Shown here: positions 10,267 through 20,607 of the stretch, one piece after another
How positions within the stretch are numbered: the stretch's first letter is position 1
Layout of the letters: the number at the start of each line of letters is the position of its first letter
DNA from: Bacteroidales bacterium
Lineage (GTDB): Bacteria; Bacteroidota; Bacteroidia; Bacteroidales; Bacteroidaceae
Length of the DNA: 53,334 nucleotides
Assembly: GCA_018064685.1 (NCBI GenBank)
Contig: JAGHUS010000037.1
Span: forward strand, 1 to 53,334
Direction: 5' to 3'
Notes under the pieces: generated by a model
Told to the model about the DNA's origin: nothing
Database searches by the model: none
The model's input: the letters and a program-made list of their open reading frames with translations, nothing else
Program-made: the position numbers and the translations under genes

Positions 10267-11592
10267 TTATTCGTCTTCTTCAACCATCTTTTTCAGAAAG
10301 CCTCCGAATCGACCAAAGAGAGAGTTTTTCTTCTTGGGCTTCTCCTCCTCCTCTTCTTGCTCGGTCTCTTCTACGACAGGCTCTTCGGCGACGGCGGGCG
10401 TCTCAACGACCTCCTCCTCGAAGATGGGTGCTGTGCCTATACAGTTCTCGGTGGCCGACATGAGCAGTGCGATGGCGCTGTTGAATCCCTTCTCGCCACT
10501 GTTCACGCTGGATGCGCTTTGCAGTGTGGTGAGCAGTTGCTTGGCAATCTTTATCTTGTTGTCGCTGAAGTTCTTCATATTCATGAAGGCTTCGGTCAGT
10601 CCATTGGCATTTGCTGCTCCACCGGTGAGTGTGATACCCGAGAGCAGGTCGTTCTCCCACTGGCCTTTGCTTATCTGGTTGCACACGTTGGCCACGATCT
10701 CGGCATAGCGTGCACTGGTGATGATCTGTATCTCCTCCTCGCTGATGGTACGGTCGTTGCTGATGCTGAGCTGGCGCGTATTGTTTTCCTTGTCCTGCGC
10801 CAACAGGGCTGTTCCGTATTTTATCTTCAGTGATTCTGCCTCTTCAATCTCCAGGTTCTTGAGTTTTGCCAGATCGTTGGTGACGTTCTTTCCTCCCAAT
10901 GGGATGGTGACCAGATGGCGCAGTATGTTCTTGGTGAAGATGGCCACCGTGGTAGTCTCGGCGCCGATATCCACCAATGCGCAACCCGAACGCTTCTCGG
11001 TGTCGGGCAGCAAAGCCTTGGCCAGTTCGAGGGGGGTGATGAGCAGCTCGACGATGTCGATACCCACCTCGTGCATACAGTAACGGATATTTTCCTGCAG
11101 CACGGTGCGAGCCACGATGTTCATGTAGTGGCCCTCGATGCGGTCAGCCTGAATGCCGATGGGGTCGGTGGTAGTGTCGATGCCAAGGTGATATTCCTGT
11201 GGTTCGACGTCTAGTATCTGACGGTCGGAATATTGCAGTCTAGAGTTCTCGTCCATCAACTCGTCAATCATCTCCTGCGTCACCTTCACCTTGTTGTCAA
11301 ATGTGCGGCACACTTTGTTGCTGGTAGTATGCAGAGACTGTCCGGCAATGCCCACGTAGGCACGGGTGATGTATATGCCAAGACTTTCGTTCAGACGTTC
11401 TTTGATGCGCGAGATGGCGCTTGTCGTCTTGTTGATGTTGTACACCGTGCCGCGACGTATGCTGTCGCTGATCTTTTCCTGCTCAATGGCCAAGATGTGG
11501 ATGCTGCCATCTGCCTCCTTCTTGCCCACGATGCCTCGGATGGCCGAACTGCCAAACTCAAAGGCAACGATAATGTTCTTCTCTGCTACCAT
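10267..11592 (-). CDS. ftsA: Cell division protein FtsA
   Basis: Actin-like ATPase that anchors FtsZ filaments to the membrane. The 441-aa protein starts MVAEKNIIVAFEFGSSAIRG, with the SHS2 1C subdomain between the first actin strands, and carries the phosphate motif VDIGAETTTVAIF and the adenosine motif ITLTGGAANANG. After a Glu-rich linker (TEQEEEEEKPKKK) the C-terminus SLFGRFGGFLKKM is the expected amphipathic membrane-targeting helix. It lies between ftsQ (48 bp) and ftsZ. Confidence 0.97.
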   Translation of the reverse strand: MVAEKNIIVAFEFGSSAIRGIVGKKEADGSIHILAIEQEKISDSIRRGTVYNINKTTSAISRIKERLNESLGIYITRAYVGIAGQSLHTTSNKVCRTFDNKVKVTQEMIDELMDENSRLQYSDRQILDVEPQEYHLGIDTTTDPIGIQADRIEGHYMNIVARTVLQENIRYCMHEVGIDIVELLITPLELAKALLPDTEKRSGCALVDIGAETTTVAIFTKNILRHLVTIPLGGKNVTNDLAKLKNLEIEEAESLKIKYGTALLAQDKENNTRQLSISNDRTISEEEIQIITSARYAEIVANVCNQISKGQWENDLLSGITLTGGAANANGLTEAFMNMKNFSDNKIKIAKQLLTTLQSASSVNSGEKGFNSAIALLMSATENCIGTAPIFEEEVVETPAVAEEPVVEETEQEEEEEKPKKKNSLFGRFGGFLKKMVEEDE

Positions 11593-11640
11593 GGTTATGT
11601 TGCTGTAATGATGATGTTGCTTGTAATTATTATGTATCGC

Positions 11641-12375
11641 TTATTTTTCGCGTCTCTTGCCGATGACGATGCCCTTGTAGTCTACGTTGATGGTCTCGTA
11701 TTTGTTCCATCCTGTTTCGGGAAGTCCTTTCTCGTAGAATATCTTCAGGCGGTATAGTTTGTCGGTGATGTCGGTGGGTTCGCCCAAAAGTACGGTGTGG
11801 TCGGCAAAGCGCGTGTAGAGACGGATGTCGTGGATCGATACCACATCTATCTGCTGTACCTGAGCGCGCCAGAAGGTGCTGTCCTGGATGCATCGTGCTA
11901 TGGGCGCCAGCTTCTTGCGTGCGAAGTCCTTGGTTATGTTGCCCGTAGCGATGGTCAGGTTGCCGGTGATATAGCCCACGGGCATGTCAGCACCCTTGCG
12001 GTCCAGATAATACTCTTCTCCGTTGGCTGCCATGACATGCAAGGCGGGTATCTTGGGCATGACAAAGAGGCTCACCATTCCGGTCGGGGTGAGGGAGCAT
12101 ACAACGGTGTCGATATACGGACTCTGGCTGAGTGTCCGTTCGATGTTACCCATGTTTATCTCGGAGATTTTCTTTCCGCCAAACTGTATCTTCTTCTCGG
12201 CGATGATGGTGCGCACGTCGTTCTCGTTGATGAGGCCCATCGAAAGGCTATCCTCGACGTGCAGCTCTACTCCTTTGCACACCATCTCTTCCTTGTTGCC
12301 TCCAATTCCGAAGAACGAAATGATGAGGATGGCAGCAATGGCCAGAATGAGTAATATCTTTAATGCAGACTTCAT
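11641..12375 (-). CDS. ftsQ: Cell division protein FtsQ
   Basis: Bitopic division protein linking early and late divisome proteins. The 244-aa product has one N-terminal membrane segment (about residues 5-24, LKILLILAIAAILIISFFGI), then a POTRA-like part (VEDSLSMGLINENDVRTII) and a beta domain with PKIPALHVMAANGEEYYLDR, typical of FtsQ/DivIB. Identity is strengthened by its place between murC and ftsA. Sequence conservation in this family is low. Confidence 0.9.
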   Translation of the reverse strand: MKSALKILLILAIAAILIISFFGIGGNKEEMVCKGVELHVEDSLSMGLINENDVRTIIAEKKIQFGGKKISEINMGNIERTLSQSPYIDTVVCSLTPTGMVSLFVMPKIPALHVMAANGEEYYLDRKGADMPVGYITGNLTIATGNITKDFARKKLAPIARCIQDSTFWRAQVQQIDVVSIHDIRLYTRFADHTVLLGEPTDITDKLYRLKIFYEKGLPETGWNKYETINVDYKGIVIGKRREK

Positions 12376-12465
12376 GAATGCTTTTCTTCTCTCGTTTGTC
12401 TTTTCTTTTTCTCTCTCTTGTAGATGTCGCTTGCCTTGATCTTTCAGCAGATGCCTCTGCCGCTG

Positions 12466-13827
12466 TTACTCGCTCAGGATTTTGGCAATCTCCTCCGAGT
12501 AGTCCTCTATGTCGCCTGCTCCAAGCGTGATGAGCACATCGAAGCCTCCTTTCTTCACGGTGTCGATGATCTCGTTCTTGCTTATCATCTCGCGATGCTG
12601 GCTGGTAAGGTTGTCGTAGATGAGTGCGCTGGTGACACCGGGGATGGGCTGTTCGCGTGCTGGGTAGATGTCCACGATGGCCACGTCGTCGAGCTGCGAA
12701 AGAGCATCGGCGAAATCATTATAGAAGTCGCGTGTACGCGTATAGAGGTGAGGCTGGAAGATGGCTTTGATGCGACGTCCCTCATACAGTTGCTTGATGC
12801 TTGAGATGCTCTGGCGAATCTCCTCTGGATGATGAGCATAGTCGCTCAGGTATACCATCTTGTCGTTCTTGATGCGGAAGTCGAAACGGCGGTCTACACC
12901 ACTGAATGATGCCATTGCCTCGCGTATCTCGTCAGCAGAGACGCCTGCCACCTGAGCCAACGCCATGGCGGCGATGCCGTTCTCGATGTTTACTGCTACG
13001 GGTACGCCAAGGCGTATGTTGCTGATATTGCCAAGTGGGGAGATGAAGTCAAAGGTTATCTCACCACCGCCAATCTTGACGTTCTCGGCATGGAAGTCAC
13101 CCTCTTCGCGACTGTAGGTGTAGGTTGTGACATTCTGGCCTGTGCGTGGCTGCATCTTCAAGCCTGTGTGTTGTATGAGGTAGCCGCCCTCGACGATGAG
13201 GCTGGTGTAGTGGTTGAAGCTCTCGAGATAGGCTTCTTCCGTTCCGTAGATGTCCAGATGGTCGGCGTCGGTAGCTGTGACGACAGTGGCAAAGGGTGTG
13301 AGCCAGTGGAACGAACGGTCGAACTCGTCGGCCTCGATAACTACATAGTCGCTTTTCTGACTGAGGATGTAATTCGTGCCATAGTTCTTGGTGATGCCAC
13401 CCAGGAATGCGTTGCAGTCCACCGTGCTCTGGTGCAGCAGGTGTGCAGCCATGCTGCTGGTGGTAGTCTTGCCGTGAGTACCAGCCACGCAGAGTCCTTT
13501 GTGGGCACGGGTCAGTGTGCCCAGTACCTGTGCACGCTTCTGCACGTCAAACTCGCCTTGGCGAAAGAATTGCAGTTCCTTATGCTCGGCTGGGATGGCG
13601 GGTGTGTAAATCACAAGTGTCGTGTCCTTGTCTTTGCATGCCTCGGGAATCAGGTCCAGATTGTCTTCGTAATGAATCTGAGCCCCTTCCTTCTCGAGGC
13701 ATCTTGTCAGATCGCTAGGGGTGCGGTCATAGCCGCCTACTACCATGCCTTGGTGCAGGAAATATCGTGCAATGGCACTCATGCCAATGCCTCCGATACC
13801 TACGAAATATACTGCTTTTATGTCCAT
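12466..13827 (-). CDS. murC: UDP-N-acetylmuramate--L-alanine ligase
   Basis: Cytoplasmic Mur ligase that adds L-alanine to UDP-MurNAc with ATP. 453 aa, family length. The N-terminal Rossmann motif AVYFVGIGGIGMSAIARYF, the P-loop GTHGKTTTSSM (about residue 112) and the DYAHHPEEI motif are diagnostic for MurC. It lies 15 bp after murG and 90 bp before ftsQ on the same strand. Confidence 0.97.
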   Translation of the reverse strand: MDIKAVYFVGIGGIGMSAIARYFLHQGMVVGGYDRTPSDLTRCLEKEGAQIHYEDNLDLIPEACKDKDTTLVIYTPAIPAEHKELQFFRQGEFDVQKRAQVLGTLTRAHKGLCVAGTHGKTTTSSMAAHLLHQSTVDCNAFLGGITKNYGTNYILSQKSDYVVIEADEFDRSFHWLTPFATVVTATDADHLDIYGTEEAYLESFNHYTSLIVEGGYLIQHTGLKMQPRTGQNVTTYTYSREEGDFHAENVKIGGGEITFDFISPLGNISNIRLGVPVAVNIENGIAAMALAQVAGVSADEIREAMASFSGVDRRFDFRIKNDKMVYLSDYAHHPEEIRQSISSIKQLYEGRRIKAIFQPHLYTRTRDFYNDFADALSQLDDVAIVDIYPAREQPIPGVTSALIYDNLTSQHREMISKNEIIDTVKKGGFDVLITLGAGDIEDYSEEIAKILSE

Positions 13828-13842
13828 CTTCTTGTTCTTTGT

Positions 13843-14952
13843 TTATCTGCGTGCAAGTTTCAATACCATTTCGGCAATGATTTCTGCCGAATCGGGATAT
13901 GCCATATTGAGTGCATTCTTCCCTAACATCTCCAGTTGCGCTTTGTCCGTTACAGTCTGCAGGGCCAATGGGATGAGTTTTTCTGTAGCCTCGACATCCT
14001 TCACGTAAAGGGCGGCTTGACGGTTCACCAGCGCCATGGCGTTGTGTGTCTGGTGGTCTTCGGCCACATTGGGCGAAGGCACGAGGATGGACGGCTTGCC
14101 CAGCAGACAGAGTTCGCTGATGCTGCTGGCTCCGGCACGGCTTATCACCAGGTCGGCTGCCTTGTATGCCTGGTCCATCTGCGAGATGAAATCTGTGACG
14201 AACAGATTTGAAGGCTTGCCTTTCTCCTTCAGTTGGTCGGCAATGTGCTGCTTGTAGTAGCTTCCTGTCTGCCAGATGAACTGTACGGGTGCCTCGGCAA
14301 TGGCCTGCAGATTCTGCAGCACACTCTCGTTCAGGGTGCGCGCTCCCAGACTGCCGCCTACCAGCAGGATGATAGGACGTTCGGTGTTCATGCCGAAGGT
14401 GCTGGCACATTCCTCTTTTGTCTCTTCTACATGTAGCAGACTCTGACGCACGGGGTTTCCGGTCAGCACGATGCGCTCTTTGGGGAAGAATCTCTCCATG
14501 CCCTCGTATGCCACGCATATCTTCTCGGCTTTCTTGCCAAGCGACTTGTTGGTGACACCCGCAAAGGAGTTCTGCTCCTGGATGAGGCAAGGGATGCCAA
14601 GTGAATGGGCTGCGTTCAATGTGGGACTGCTGGCGTATCCTCCTACACCCACCACTGCCTGTGGAGCAAATTCCTTGATGATACCCTTCACGATGCGCTT
14701 GCTCTTGAAGAAGTCGAGCATCACGCCAAAGTTCTTAGGCGACCACAAAGGACGTATCAATCCTCTTACCGGCAGACCCTTTATCTCGTAGCCTGCGGCT
14801 GGTACCTTGGTCATCTCCATTCTTCCCTCAGCTCCGATAAATAGTATCTTGGCTTCGGGTTTGAGTGCCTTGATGGCATTGGCTATGCTGACAGCGGGGA
14901 AGATGTGTCCGCCGGTGCCACCTCCGCTAATTATTATTCTGAGTTCTTCCAT
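13843..14952 (-). CDS. murG: UDP-GlcNAc:lipid I GlcNAc transferase MurG
   Basis: Peripheral membrane GT28 glycosyltransferase that converts lipid I to lipid II. 369 aa. Visible motifs: ISGGGTGGHIFPAVSIA (glycine loop 1), VGVGGYASSPTLNAA (loop 2), LLVGGSLGARTLNESV (loop 3) and the UDP-GlcNAc-contacting region VISRAGASSISELCLLGKPS. It follows ftsW by 7 bp, so translation is probably coupled. Confidence 0.97.
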   Translation of the reverse strand: MEELRIIISGGGTGGHIFPAVSIANAIKALKPEAKILFIGAEGRMEMTKVPAAGYEIKGLPVRGLIRPLWSPKNFGVMLDFFKSKRIVKGIIKEFAPQAVVGVGGYASSPTLNAAHSLGIPCLIQEQNSFAGVTNKSLGKKAEKICVAYEGMERFFPKERIVLTGNPVRQSLLHVEETKEECASTFGMNTERPIILLVGGSLGARTLNESVLQNLQAIAEAPVQFIWQTGSYYKQHIADQLKEKGKPSNLFVTDFISQMDQAYKAADLVISRAGASSISELCLLGKPSILVPSPNVAEDHQTHNAMALVNRQAALYVKDVEATEKLIPLALQTVTDKAQLEMLGKNALNMAYPDSAEIIAEMVLKLARR

Positions 14953-14959
14953 TTTGTTC

Positions 14960-16207
14960 TTAGCTATTTTCTGTTGCGCTTGTCTCGCTGTTTGCTTCTA
15001 TGTTAGCCTCTTCCAATTCAACTTGTCGTGCAGAGCGGCTCACGCTCAATATCATGCCGATATAGGCACAGGTGATGATGGTGGATGTTCCGCCCTTGCT
15101 GACAAGGGGTAATGGCTGTCCTGTGACGGGAAGGAGTCCGACTGCTACGCCCATGTTGATAAGTGCCTGCAGTACCAGCATCAGTGACAGACCCATGACA
15201 AGATAGGCCGGGAAACGTGCTACACATTTAGAGGCTATCCTCCATGCCCTATATAATAGAAGAAGGTAAAGGAAAAGCACAAACAAGGCCGACTCTATGC
15301 CGCCCTCCTCGATGATGATGGCGTAGATGTAGTCCGAGAAGGCCATAGGCAGATAGTCGCGTTCCACGCTCTTGCCTGGACCTCGTCCCACCACGTTGCT
15401 AGTGGCAATGGCTATCTGTGCGTGTGCCACCTGTTGGTTATTGGCCACGTCATACTTCTTGGGGTCCTCGGGGATTTTGTTTCCGTCTTGTATACGTGCC
15501 ACCCATACGGGTAAACGGTGCAGCATGCCTACGCTGTTGCCAATGCTTCTGGCTGTTTCTATTGACATGCTTTTGGCCGTGATGTATCCCGCCAGGGCCA
15601 GTCCCATCAGCGGAAGCGTTATCCAAAGCAGTATCTTCTTTGGGGCCTGGCCTATCCATAGCAGTGCCATGATGACGACGAACAGCAGTCCGGCTGTTGA
15701 GAAGTTCTCGGATGCGATGAGTGCACACATGATAAACATGGTTATTATAGCAATCTTCACACCCGTGCTATGTGCCTCGCCGTTTTCCTTGTTTCTCATT
15801 GTCAGCAGGAACGATACGAAGCCTATGGTGCTTAGTTTGGCAAACTCACTTGGCTGTATGGTACGTCCGAAGATGCGTATCCAGCGGTCGGCTCCGTTGA
15901 TCTTCTCTCCGAAGAATAGGGCGTAGATGAGCAGGCCGATTGAGATTATGACCAGAAAAGCACAGAGGGGCTTGAAGAACTTGCATGGCATGAGATGTGC
16001 CGTATATGCAACGGCGAGACCGCCTAGCACCATGAGGCCATGGTCAAGCATTGGTGCCCAGTACTGTCCATTCTGGTAGCTGTCGCGGCTGGATGCACTG
16101 TAGACTTCGATGAGCGAGATGGCACATAGCATGATGAGCACCATCCATACGACCATGTCGCCCTGTAGTCGTCCTTTGCTCTTTATGGTTGTTGTTGGCA
16201 GATTCAT
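14960..16207 (-). CDS. ftsW: Septal peptidoglycan polymerase FtsW (SEDS family)
   Basis: Integral membrane SEDS glycosyltransferase that polymerises lipid II at the septum with its partner PBP (FtsI, same cluster). 415 aa with about ten hydrophobic segments; the signature GADRWIRIFGRTIQPSEFAKL, the loop QVAHAQIAIATSNVVGRGPG and the C-terminal LPLVSKGGTSTI are visible. Genomic position between murD and murG identifies it as FtsW rather than RodA. Confidence 0.95.
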   Translation of the reverse strand: MNLPTTTIKSKGRLQGDMVVWMVLIMLCAISLIEVYSASSRDSYQNGQYWAPMLDHGLMVLGGLAVAYTAHLMPCKFFKPLCAFLVIISIGLLIYALFFGEKINGADRWIRIFGRTIQPSEFAKLSTIGFVSFLLTMRNKENGEAHSTGVKIAIITMFIMCALIASENFSTAGLLFVVIMALLWIGQAPKKILLWITLPLMGLALAGYITAKSMSIETARSIGNSVGMLHRLPVWVARIQDGNKIPEDPKKYDVANNQQVAHAQIAIATSNVVGRGPGKSVERDYLPMAFSDYIYAIIIEEGGIESALFVLFLYLLLLYRAWRIASKCVARFPAYLVMGLSLMLVLQALINMGVAVGLLPVTGQPLPLVSKGGTSTIITCAYIGMILSVSRSARQVELEEANIEANSETSATENS

Positions 16208-16271
16208 TTATTCTTGTTGTTTTTTGGGGGGTACGTCGTGTGTGTGAGTTGGGATTTGCGATCTCGCTTTT

Positions 16272-17618
16272 TTATTTTTCCTTTGTCTCCATTACACGTT
16301 CACGGAACTGTTCTCCACGGTCTTCCATGTTCTTGAACAAGTCGAAGCTTGCGCAGCATGGACTCAGCAGTACCGTGTATCCGGGCTTTGCCATTTCGTT
16401 GCAGGCATCGACGCAATCCTTCATCGAGTGGGTGTCGGCTGTGGGGATGCCCATTTCGTCAAAGAAATCGTGCAGTTTCTTGTTGTCTGCACCCAGGTAG
16501 ACGATTCCTGCGCATTTTTCTTTCACCAGATCCTTTATGGCATTGTAGTCATTACCCTTGTCCTTACCGCCAATGATGAGGATGGTGGGAGTCGTCATGC
16601 TGTCCAGTGCATACCAGCATGCGTCTACGTTAGTGGCTTTTGAGTCGTTGATGTACTGCACGCCATTGATGTCGGCCACCTTCTCCAGTCTGTGTTCCAC
16701 GCCTTCGAAGTTGCTCAGGCATTCTTTCAGTTTCTCGTCCGCAACACCGCTCATGTGTGCGGCGATGCCGGCTGCCAGCATGTTGTACATATTGTGCTTA
16801 CCGCGCAGCGAGAGTTCGTCTTGCGCCATGCTGAAGACCGTGGGCTGCTCCAGTGTGTATCGACCATCCAGTATGTGGCCTACCATGCCATCCTTGTGCA
16901 GGATGCTGAAGGGACACATCTTTGCCTTGATGTCGTATTTGGGCAGTTCTTGCTGTATGATGGGATCCTCGGCCCAGTAGATGAATGCGTCCTCCTCGGT
17001 CTGGTTCTGCAGAATTCGCATTTTGGAGTCGGTGTAGTTCTGCATGCAGTTGCCGTAGCGGTCCAAGTGGTCGGGGGTGATGTTCATCAGCACTGCGATG
17101 TTGGCACGGAACTGATACATGTTGTCCAGCTGGAAGCTTGACAGTTCGATGACATAATAGTCGTATGTCTTTCCTTCCGCAATCTGGAGTGCCAGCGAGC
17201 GACCGATGTTTCCTGCCAGTCCTACATTATAGCCTGCGGTCTTAAGGATGTGATAGATGAGCGTCGTTGTCGTAGTCTTGCCGTTGCTGCCAGTGATGCA
17301 CACCATCTTGGCGTCGGTGTAGCGTCCGGCGAACTCAATCTCGCTGATGATGGGTGTGCCAGCTTCCTTCAGCTTTACAACCATGGGTGCCTCTTCGGGT
17401 ATGCCGGGGCTCTTTATCACCTCGTCGGCATTCATGATAAGTGCCTCGGTGTGCTGTCCCTCTTCCCATTCCACATTATATTGGTCGAGAACCTTCTTGT
17501 AGCTCTCTTTGATCTTGCCCATGTCGCTGACAAAGACATCAAAGCCTTTCACCTTTGCCAAAGCGGCGGCTCCAACGCCACTCTCTGCTGCACCCAGTAT
17601 AACTATTCTCTTGCTCAT
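16272..17618 (-). CDS. murD: UDP-N-acetylmuramoyl-L-alanine--D-glutamate ligase
   Basis: Cytoplasmic ligase adding D-glutamate to UDP-MurNAc-L-Ala. 448 aa; starts MSKRIVILGAAESGVGAAAL, P-loop ITGSNGKTTTTTLIYH (about residues 103-118), HRLEKV and INDSKATNVDA (the latter a MurD hallmark), IIGGKDKGNDY. It lies upstream of ftsW with a 64-bp gap and downstream of mraY with a 182-bp gap. Confidence 0.97.
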   Translation of the reverse strand: MSKRIVILGAAESGVGAAALAKVKGFDVFVSDMGKIKESYKKVLDQYNVEWEEGQHTEALIMNADEVIKSPGIPEEAPMVVKLKEAGTPIISEIEFAGRYTDAKMVCITGSNGKTTTTTLIYHILKTAGYNVGLAGNIGRSLALQIAEGKTYDYYVIELSSFQLDNMYQFRANIAVLMNITPDHLDRYGNCMQNYTDSKMRILQNQTEEDAFIYWAEDPIIQQELPKYDIKAKMCPFSILHKDGMVGHILDGRYTLEQPTVFSMAQDELSLRGKHNMYNMLAAGIAAHMSGVADEKLKECLSNFEGVEHRLEKVADINGVQYINDSKATNVDACWYALDSMTTPTILIIGGKDKGNDYNAIKDLVKEKCAGIVYLGADNKKLHDFFDEMGIPTADTHSMKDCVDACNEMAKPGYTVLLSPCCASFDLFKNMEDRGEQFRERVMETKEK

Positions 17619-17639
17619 CTTTGCTTCTTTGATTTTATG

Positions 17640-17795
17640 TCGTCGTTGATCAATTCAACTTTTGATTTAATCTTTCGTTTTTTTTTGTTTTTTCTCGATT
17701 CGTCGAAGTTTCGAATTGTCGATTTTGTCGAGGTTTCAGATTATCGGTTTTCGATCTTTCCGTTTTTTTTCTCGGTTCCGATTTTCTAGCTTTTC
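17640..17795. repeat. Low-complexity TCGA/T-rich spacer between murD and mraY
   Basis: A spacer with repeated TCGA-containing words (TCGATTTTGTCGA, TCGAAGTTTCGA, TCGGTTTTCGAT) and long T runs, unlike the tight spacing elsewhere in the cluster. No ORF, promoter or convincing terminator is seen. It is of the same character as the simple-sequence spacers at 19081, 43211 and 45858. Confidence 0.5.
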
Positions 17796-17800
17796 ACCTC

Positions 17801-19063
17801 TTATCTGATCTTCAGTGTGCCAATGGCCACAGCGCACATGATGATGGTCACAATCCAGAAACGTGTGGTGATTTTCGATTCCAGCCAGCAACCTTTAGGC
17901 CAGTTCAGGAACACCTTGACGTCGCTTGCCAACTGACCGGGTTTCACTCGGAATGTGTCGTGCAGCGGAGCACGCTTGAACACGCGCCATTTCAATCCCT
18001 TCTTATTGCCCATCTTTGCCACCTTGGTCTGTAGCAATACGCTGATGCTTTCCATCAGGAAGATGAAGCAGAGCAGGGGGATAAGCAGCTCCTTGTGCAG
18101 GATGACGGCCATGACGCCTATCACACCACCAATGGCCAACGAACCGGTGTCGCCCATGAATACCTGTGCAGGATATGAGTTATACCAGAGGAATCCTACC
18201 AAAGCTCCTACGAATGCCAGTGAGAAGATAACCAGCTCTTCCGTTCCCGGTATGTACATGATATTGAGGTATGATGCCATACTGATGTGACTGCTTACAT
18301 AGGCAAATACGCCTAGGGCCAACATGATGATGGCCGAGTTTCCGGCACACATACCGTCCATACCATCGTTCAGGTTGGCGCCGTTGCTGACAGCCATGAC
18401 GATGAACGTGGTGACCAGTACGAATAGTATCCAACCAGCTGCAGTCTTGTATTTGCCCATGAAACTCATCATTCCGCTGTAGCTCAGGTTGTTGTTCTTG
18501 ACGAACGGAATGGTAGTGTCTGTACTCTTCACTTTTTGCGAGTTATGCACTACTACCTCGTGATTCTGCTGCATAGCCGTTTTGTTTTCTTGTATCACTG
18601 CATCGGGGCTCAACCAAAGTGTGAGGCCCACAATCAGTCCCAACAAAGCTTGGCCAGCCAGTTTGAAGATGGGACGCATACCATCCTTCGACTTCTTCAT
18701 CTTGATGTAGTCGTCGGCGAAGCCCAATGTGCCCAGTACCAGGATGGTGCCCAGCATCAGTAACATGTAGATGTTGCGCAGACGTCCCAGCAGCAGACAA
18801 GGTATGACGGTCGATACGATGATGATGATGCCGCCCATTGTGGGAACTCCTTTCTTTTCCACGCCGTAGGGGTCGATGCTTGCGTCGCGTTGTGCCTCGC
18901 TGGCGTTATGACGCTTCATCCATTTGATGAAGTACTCGCCAAACCAAGCCGAGATGATGAGCGAGAGCACCAGGGTGAGGATGGCACGAAACGAGATGTA
19001 AGACCACAGGTGTGAACCGGGTATCCCAAATTGCTCTAAATATCTAAACAGGTAGTATAGCAC
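17801..19063 (-). CDS. mraY: Phospho-N-acetylmuramoyl-pentapeptide-transferase MraY
   Basis: Polytopic membrane enzyme that transfers phospho-MurNAc-pentapeptide to undecaprenyl phosphate, making lipid I. 420 aa, about 60 longer than E. coli MraY because of a loop near residues 150-195 (ENKTAMQQNHEVVVHNSQKV), which is usual in Bacteroidetes. Catalytic motifs: KKGVPTMGGIIII, LGFADDYIK, NLNDGMDGMCAGN, GDTGSLAIGG. It follows murE by 47 bp. Confidence 0.97.
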   Translation of the reverse strand: MLYYLFRYLEQFGIPGSHLWSYISFRAILTLVLSLIISAWFGEYFIKWMKRHNASEAQRDASIDPYGVEKKGVPTMGGIIIIVSTVIPCLLLGRLRNIYMLLMLGTILVLGTLGFADDYIKMKKSKDGMRPIFKLAGQALLGLIVGLTLWLSPDAVIQENKTAMQQNHEVVVHNSQKVKSTDTTIPFVKNNNLSYSGMMSFMGKYKTAAGWILFVLVTTFIVMAVSNGANLNDGMDGMCAGNSAIIMLALGVFAYVSSHISMASYLNIMYIPGTEELVIFSLAFVGALVGFLWYNSYPAQVFMGDTGSLAIGGVIGVMAVILHKELLIPLLCFIFLMESISVLLQTKVAKMGNKKGLKWRVFKRAPLHDTFRVKPGQLASDVKVFLNWPKGCWLESKITTRFWIVTIIMCAVAIGTLKIR

Positions 19064-19081
19064 GTCGTTTTTTGTTTATTG

Positions 19082-19121
19082 ATTGTCAATTATGAATTGT
19101 GCATTGTGAATTATGCATTAA
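19082..19121. repeat. Short AATTATGAATTGTGCATT-type repeats
   Basis: About four imperfect 9-10-bp copies of a TGAATT/TGCATT word in the murE-mraY spacer, closely resembling the ATAATTCAT array at 43211. The array runs into the 3' end of murE (stop at 19111). Confidence 0.5.
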
Positions 19122-20574
19122 TTCCAAATGCCTCTCGTATCACTTCGTGGTCGTCAAAGTGGTGTTTTACACCCTTGATGATCTGATAGTCCTCATGTCC
19201 CTTTCCTGCAACGAGGATGACGTCGCCAGGCTTCGCCATCATGCAGGCTGTGCGTATGGCTTCGCGTCGGTCCACGATGCATATTACTTTCTTCTTCTGC
19301 TCGTCGTCCAGGCCGGCCATCATGTCGTTGATGATGTCCTGGGGCTCCTCGAATCGTGGGTTATCGCTTGTTATGATGACACGGTCGCTGTTCTTGACAG
19401 ATTCCTGTGCCATGATGGGACGTTTGCCCTTGTCGCGATTGCCGCCAGCACCACACACGGTCCAGCATTCGCCTTTGTGCTGCAGTACCTCGTTGATGGT
19501 GCTGAGCACGTTTACCAGTGCATCGGGAGTGTGTGCATAATCGACGATGGCTGTCACACCCTCCTTGCTGCGTATGCTCTCAAATCGTCCGTTGACGGGG
19601 CGCATGGTACTCAGTGCTACCAACACCTCTTCCTTGCTGCGACCCATCATGCGTGCGGCACCGTATACAGCCAGCAGGTTCGATACGTTGAAGCGTCCTA
19701 CAAACTGTACGAATACCTCTGTGCCGTCCATCTCCAGGTTCATGCCTTCAAATCCTTCTTCCAGAATCTTTGCCTTGAAGTCTGCTGCAGTGCGCAGTGA
19801 ATAGGCCTTTATGTCGGCCTTGGTGTTCTGTACCATGATCATGCCGTTCTTGTCGTCGGCGTTCGTCACGGCAAAGGCTCCCTTGGGTAGCATGTCGAAG
19901 AAACCCTTCTTGGCATCGCGATAGTTCTCGAATGTCTTGTGGTAGTCAAGATGGTCGCGTGTCAGATTGGTGAAGATACCTCCCGCAAAAGTGAGACTGC
20001 CGATGCGCTTCTGTGCAACGCTATGGCTGCTCACCTCCATGAATGCATATTCGCAACCCTCGTCGGCCATCTGTCCCAGCAGACGGTTGAGCGTGATGGG
20101 GTCGGGAGTAGTCACTTCGGTGGGAACGGGCTTGCCGTCTATGTAGTTGCACACTGTGCTGCAGAGTCCGCATTTGTATCCGAAGCTGCGGAACATGTTG
20201 TAGAGAAGTGTGGCGATGGTGGTCTTGCCGTTTGTGCCAGTCACACCCACCAGCTTCATCTTTTCTGTCGGATCGCCATAGTAGTGGGTGGCCAGTGCAC
20301 CTACCACATCCTCAGTATTCTCATATCGTACGTAGCTGACACCCTCGGCGAGTTTCTCGGGTAGTGTCTCGCAGACGATTGTGGTTGCGCCCAGTTCAAT
20401 GGCTTTCTCTATGTAGTTATGACCGTCGGCTTGTGTGCCTCGCATGGCCACAAAGGCTTTACCGGACGTTATCTGGCGTGAGTCAATCTCAATGCCGGTA
20501 ACCTTCACCTCATCATTACCTATGACTTGGCAGGGCTTTGTTTTCTCTATCAGTTGTTTCAGTGTCATACTCAT
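19111..20574 (-). CDS. murE: UDP-MurNAc-L-Ala-D-Glu--meso-diaminopimelate ligase
   Basis: Cytoplasmic ligase adding the third residue of the peptide stem. 487 aa; P-loop [18 protein letters not shown] (about residue 110), [24 protein letters not shown] centre (seen as [16 protein letters not shown]) and SDNPRFEEP (about residue 403). The DNPR motif is the known meso-diaminopimelate specificity signature, so this organism should have mDAP peptidoglycan. Two Met codons, MSMTLKQL, leave a two-residue start ambiguity. It lies 33 bp after ftsI. Confidence 0.96.
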   Translation of the reverse strand: MSMTLKQLIEKTKPCQVIGNDEVKVTGIEIDSRQITSGKAFVAMRGTQADGHNYIEKAIELGATTIVCETLPEKLAEGVSYVRYENTEDVVGALATHYYGDPTEKMKLVGVTGTNGKTTIATLLYNMFRSFGYKCGLCSTVCNYIDGKPVPTEVTTPDPITLNRLLGQMADEGCEYAFMEVSSHSVAQKRIGSLTFAGGIFTNLTRDHLDYHKTFENYRDAKKGFFDMLPKGAFAVTNADDKNGMIMVQNTKADIKAYSLRTAADFKAKILEEGFEGMNLEMDGTEVFVQFVGRFNVSNLLAVYGAARMMGRSKEEVLVALSTMRPVNGRFESIRSKEGVTAIVDYAHTPDALVNVLSTINEVLQHKGECWTVCGAGGNRDKGKRPIMAQESVKNSDRVIITSDNPRFEEPQDIINDMMAGLDDEQKKKVICIVDRREAIRTACMMAKPGDVILVAGKGHEDYQIIKGVKHHFDDHEVIREAFGINA

Positions 20575-20607
20575 ACCTTATTATATTTATATGCGCGTGT
20601 GCGCGCG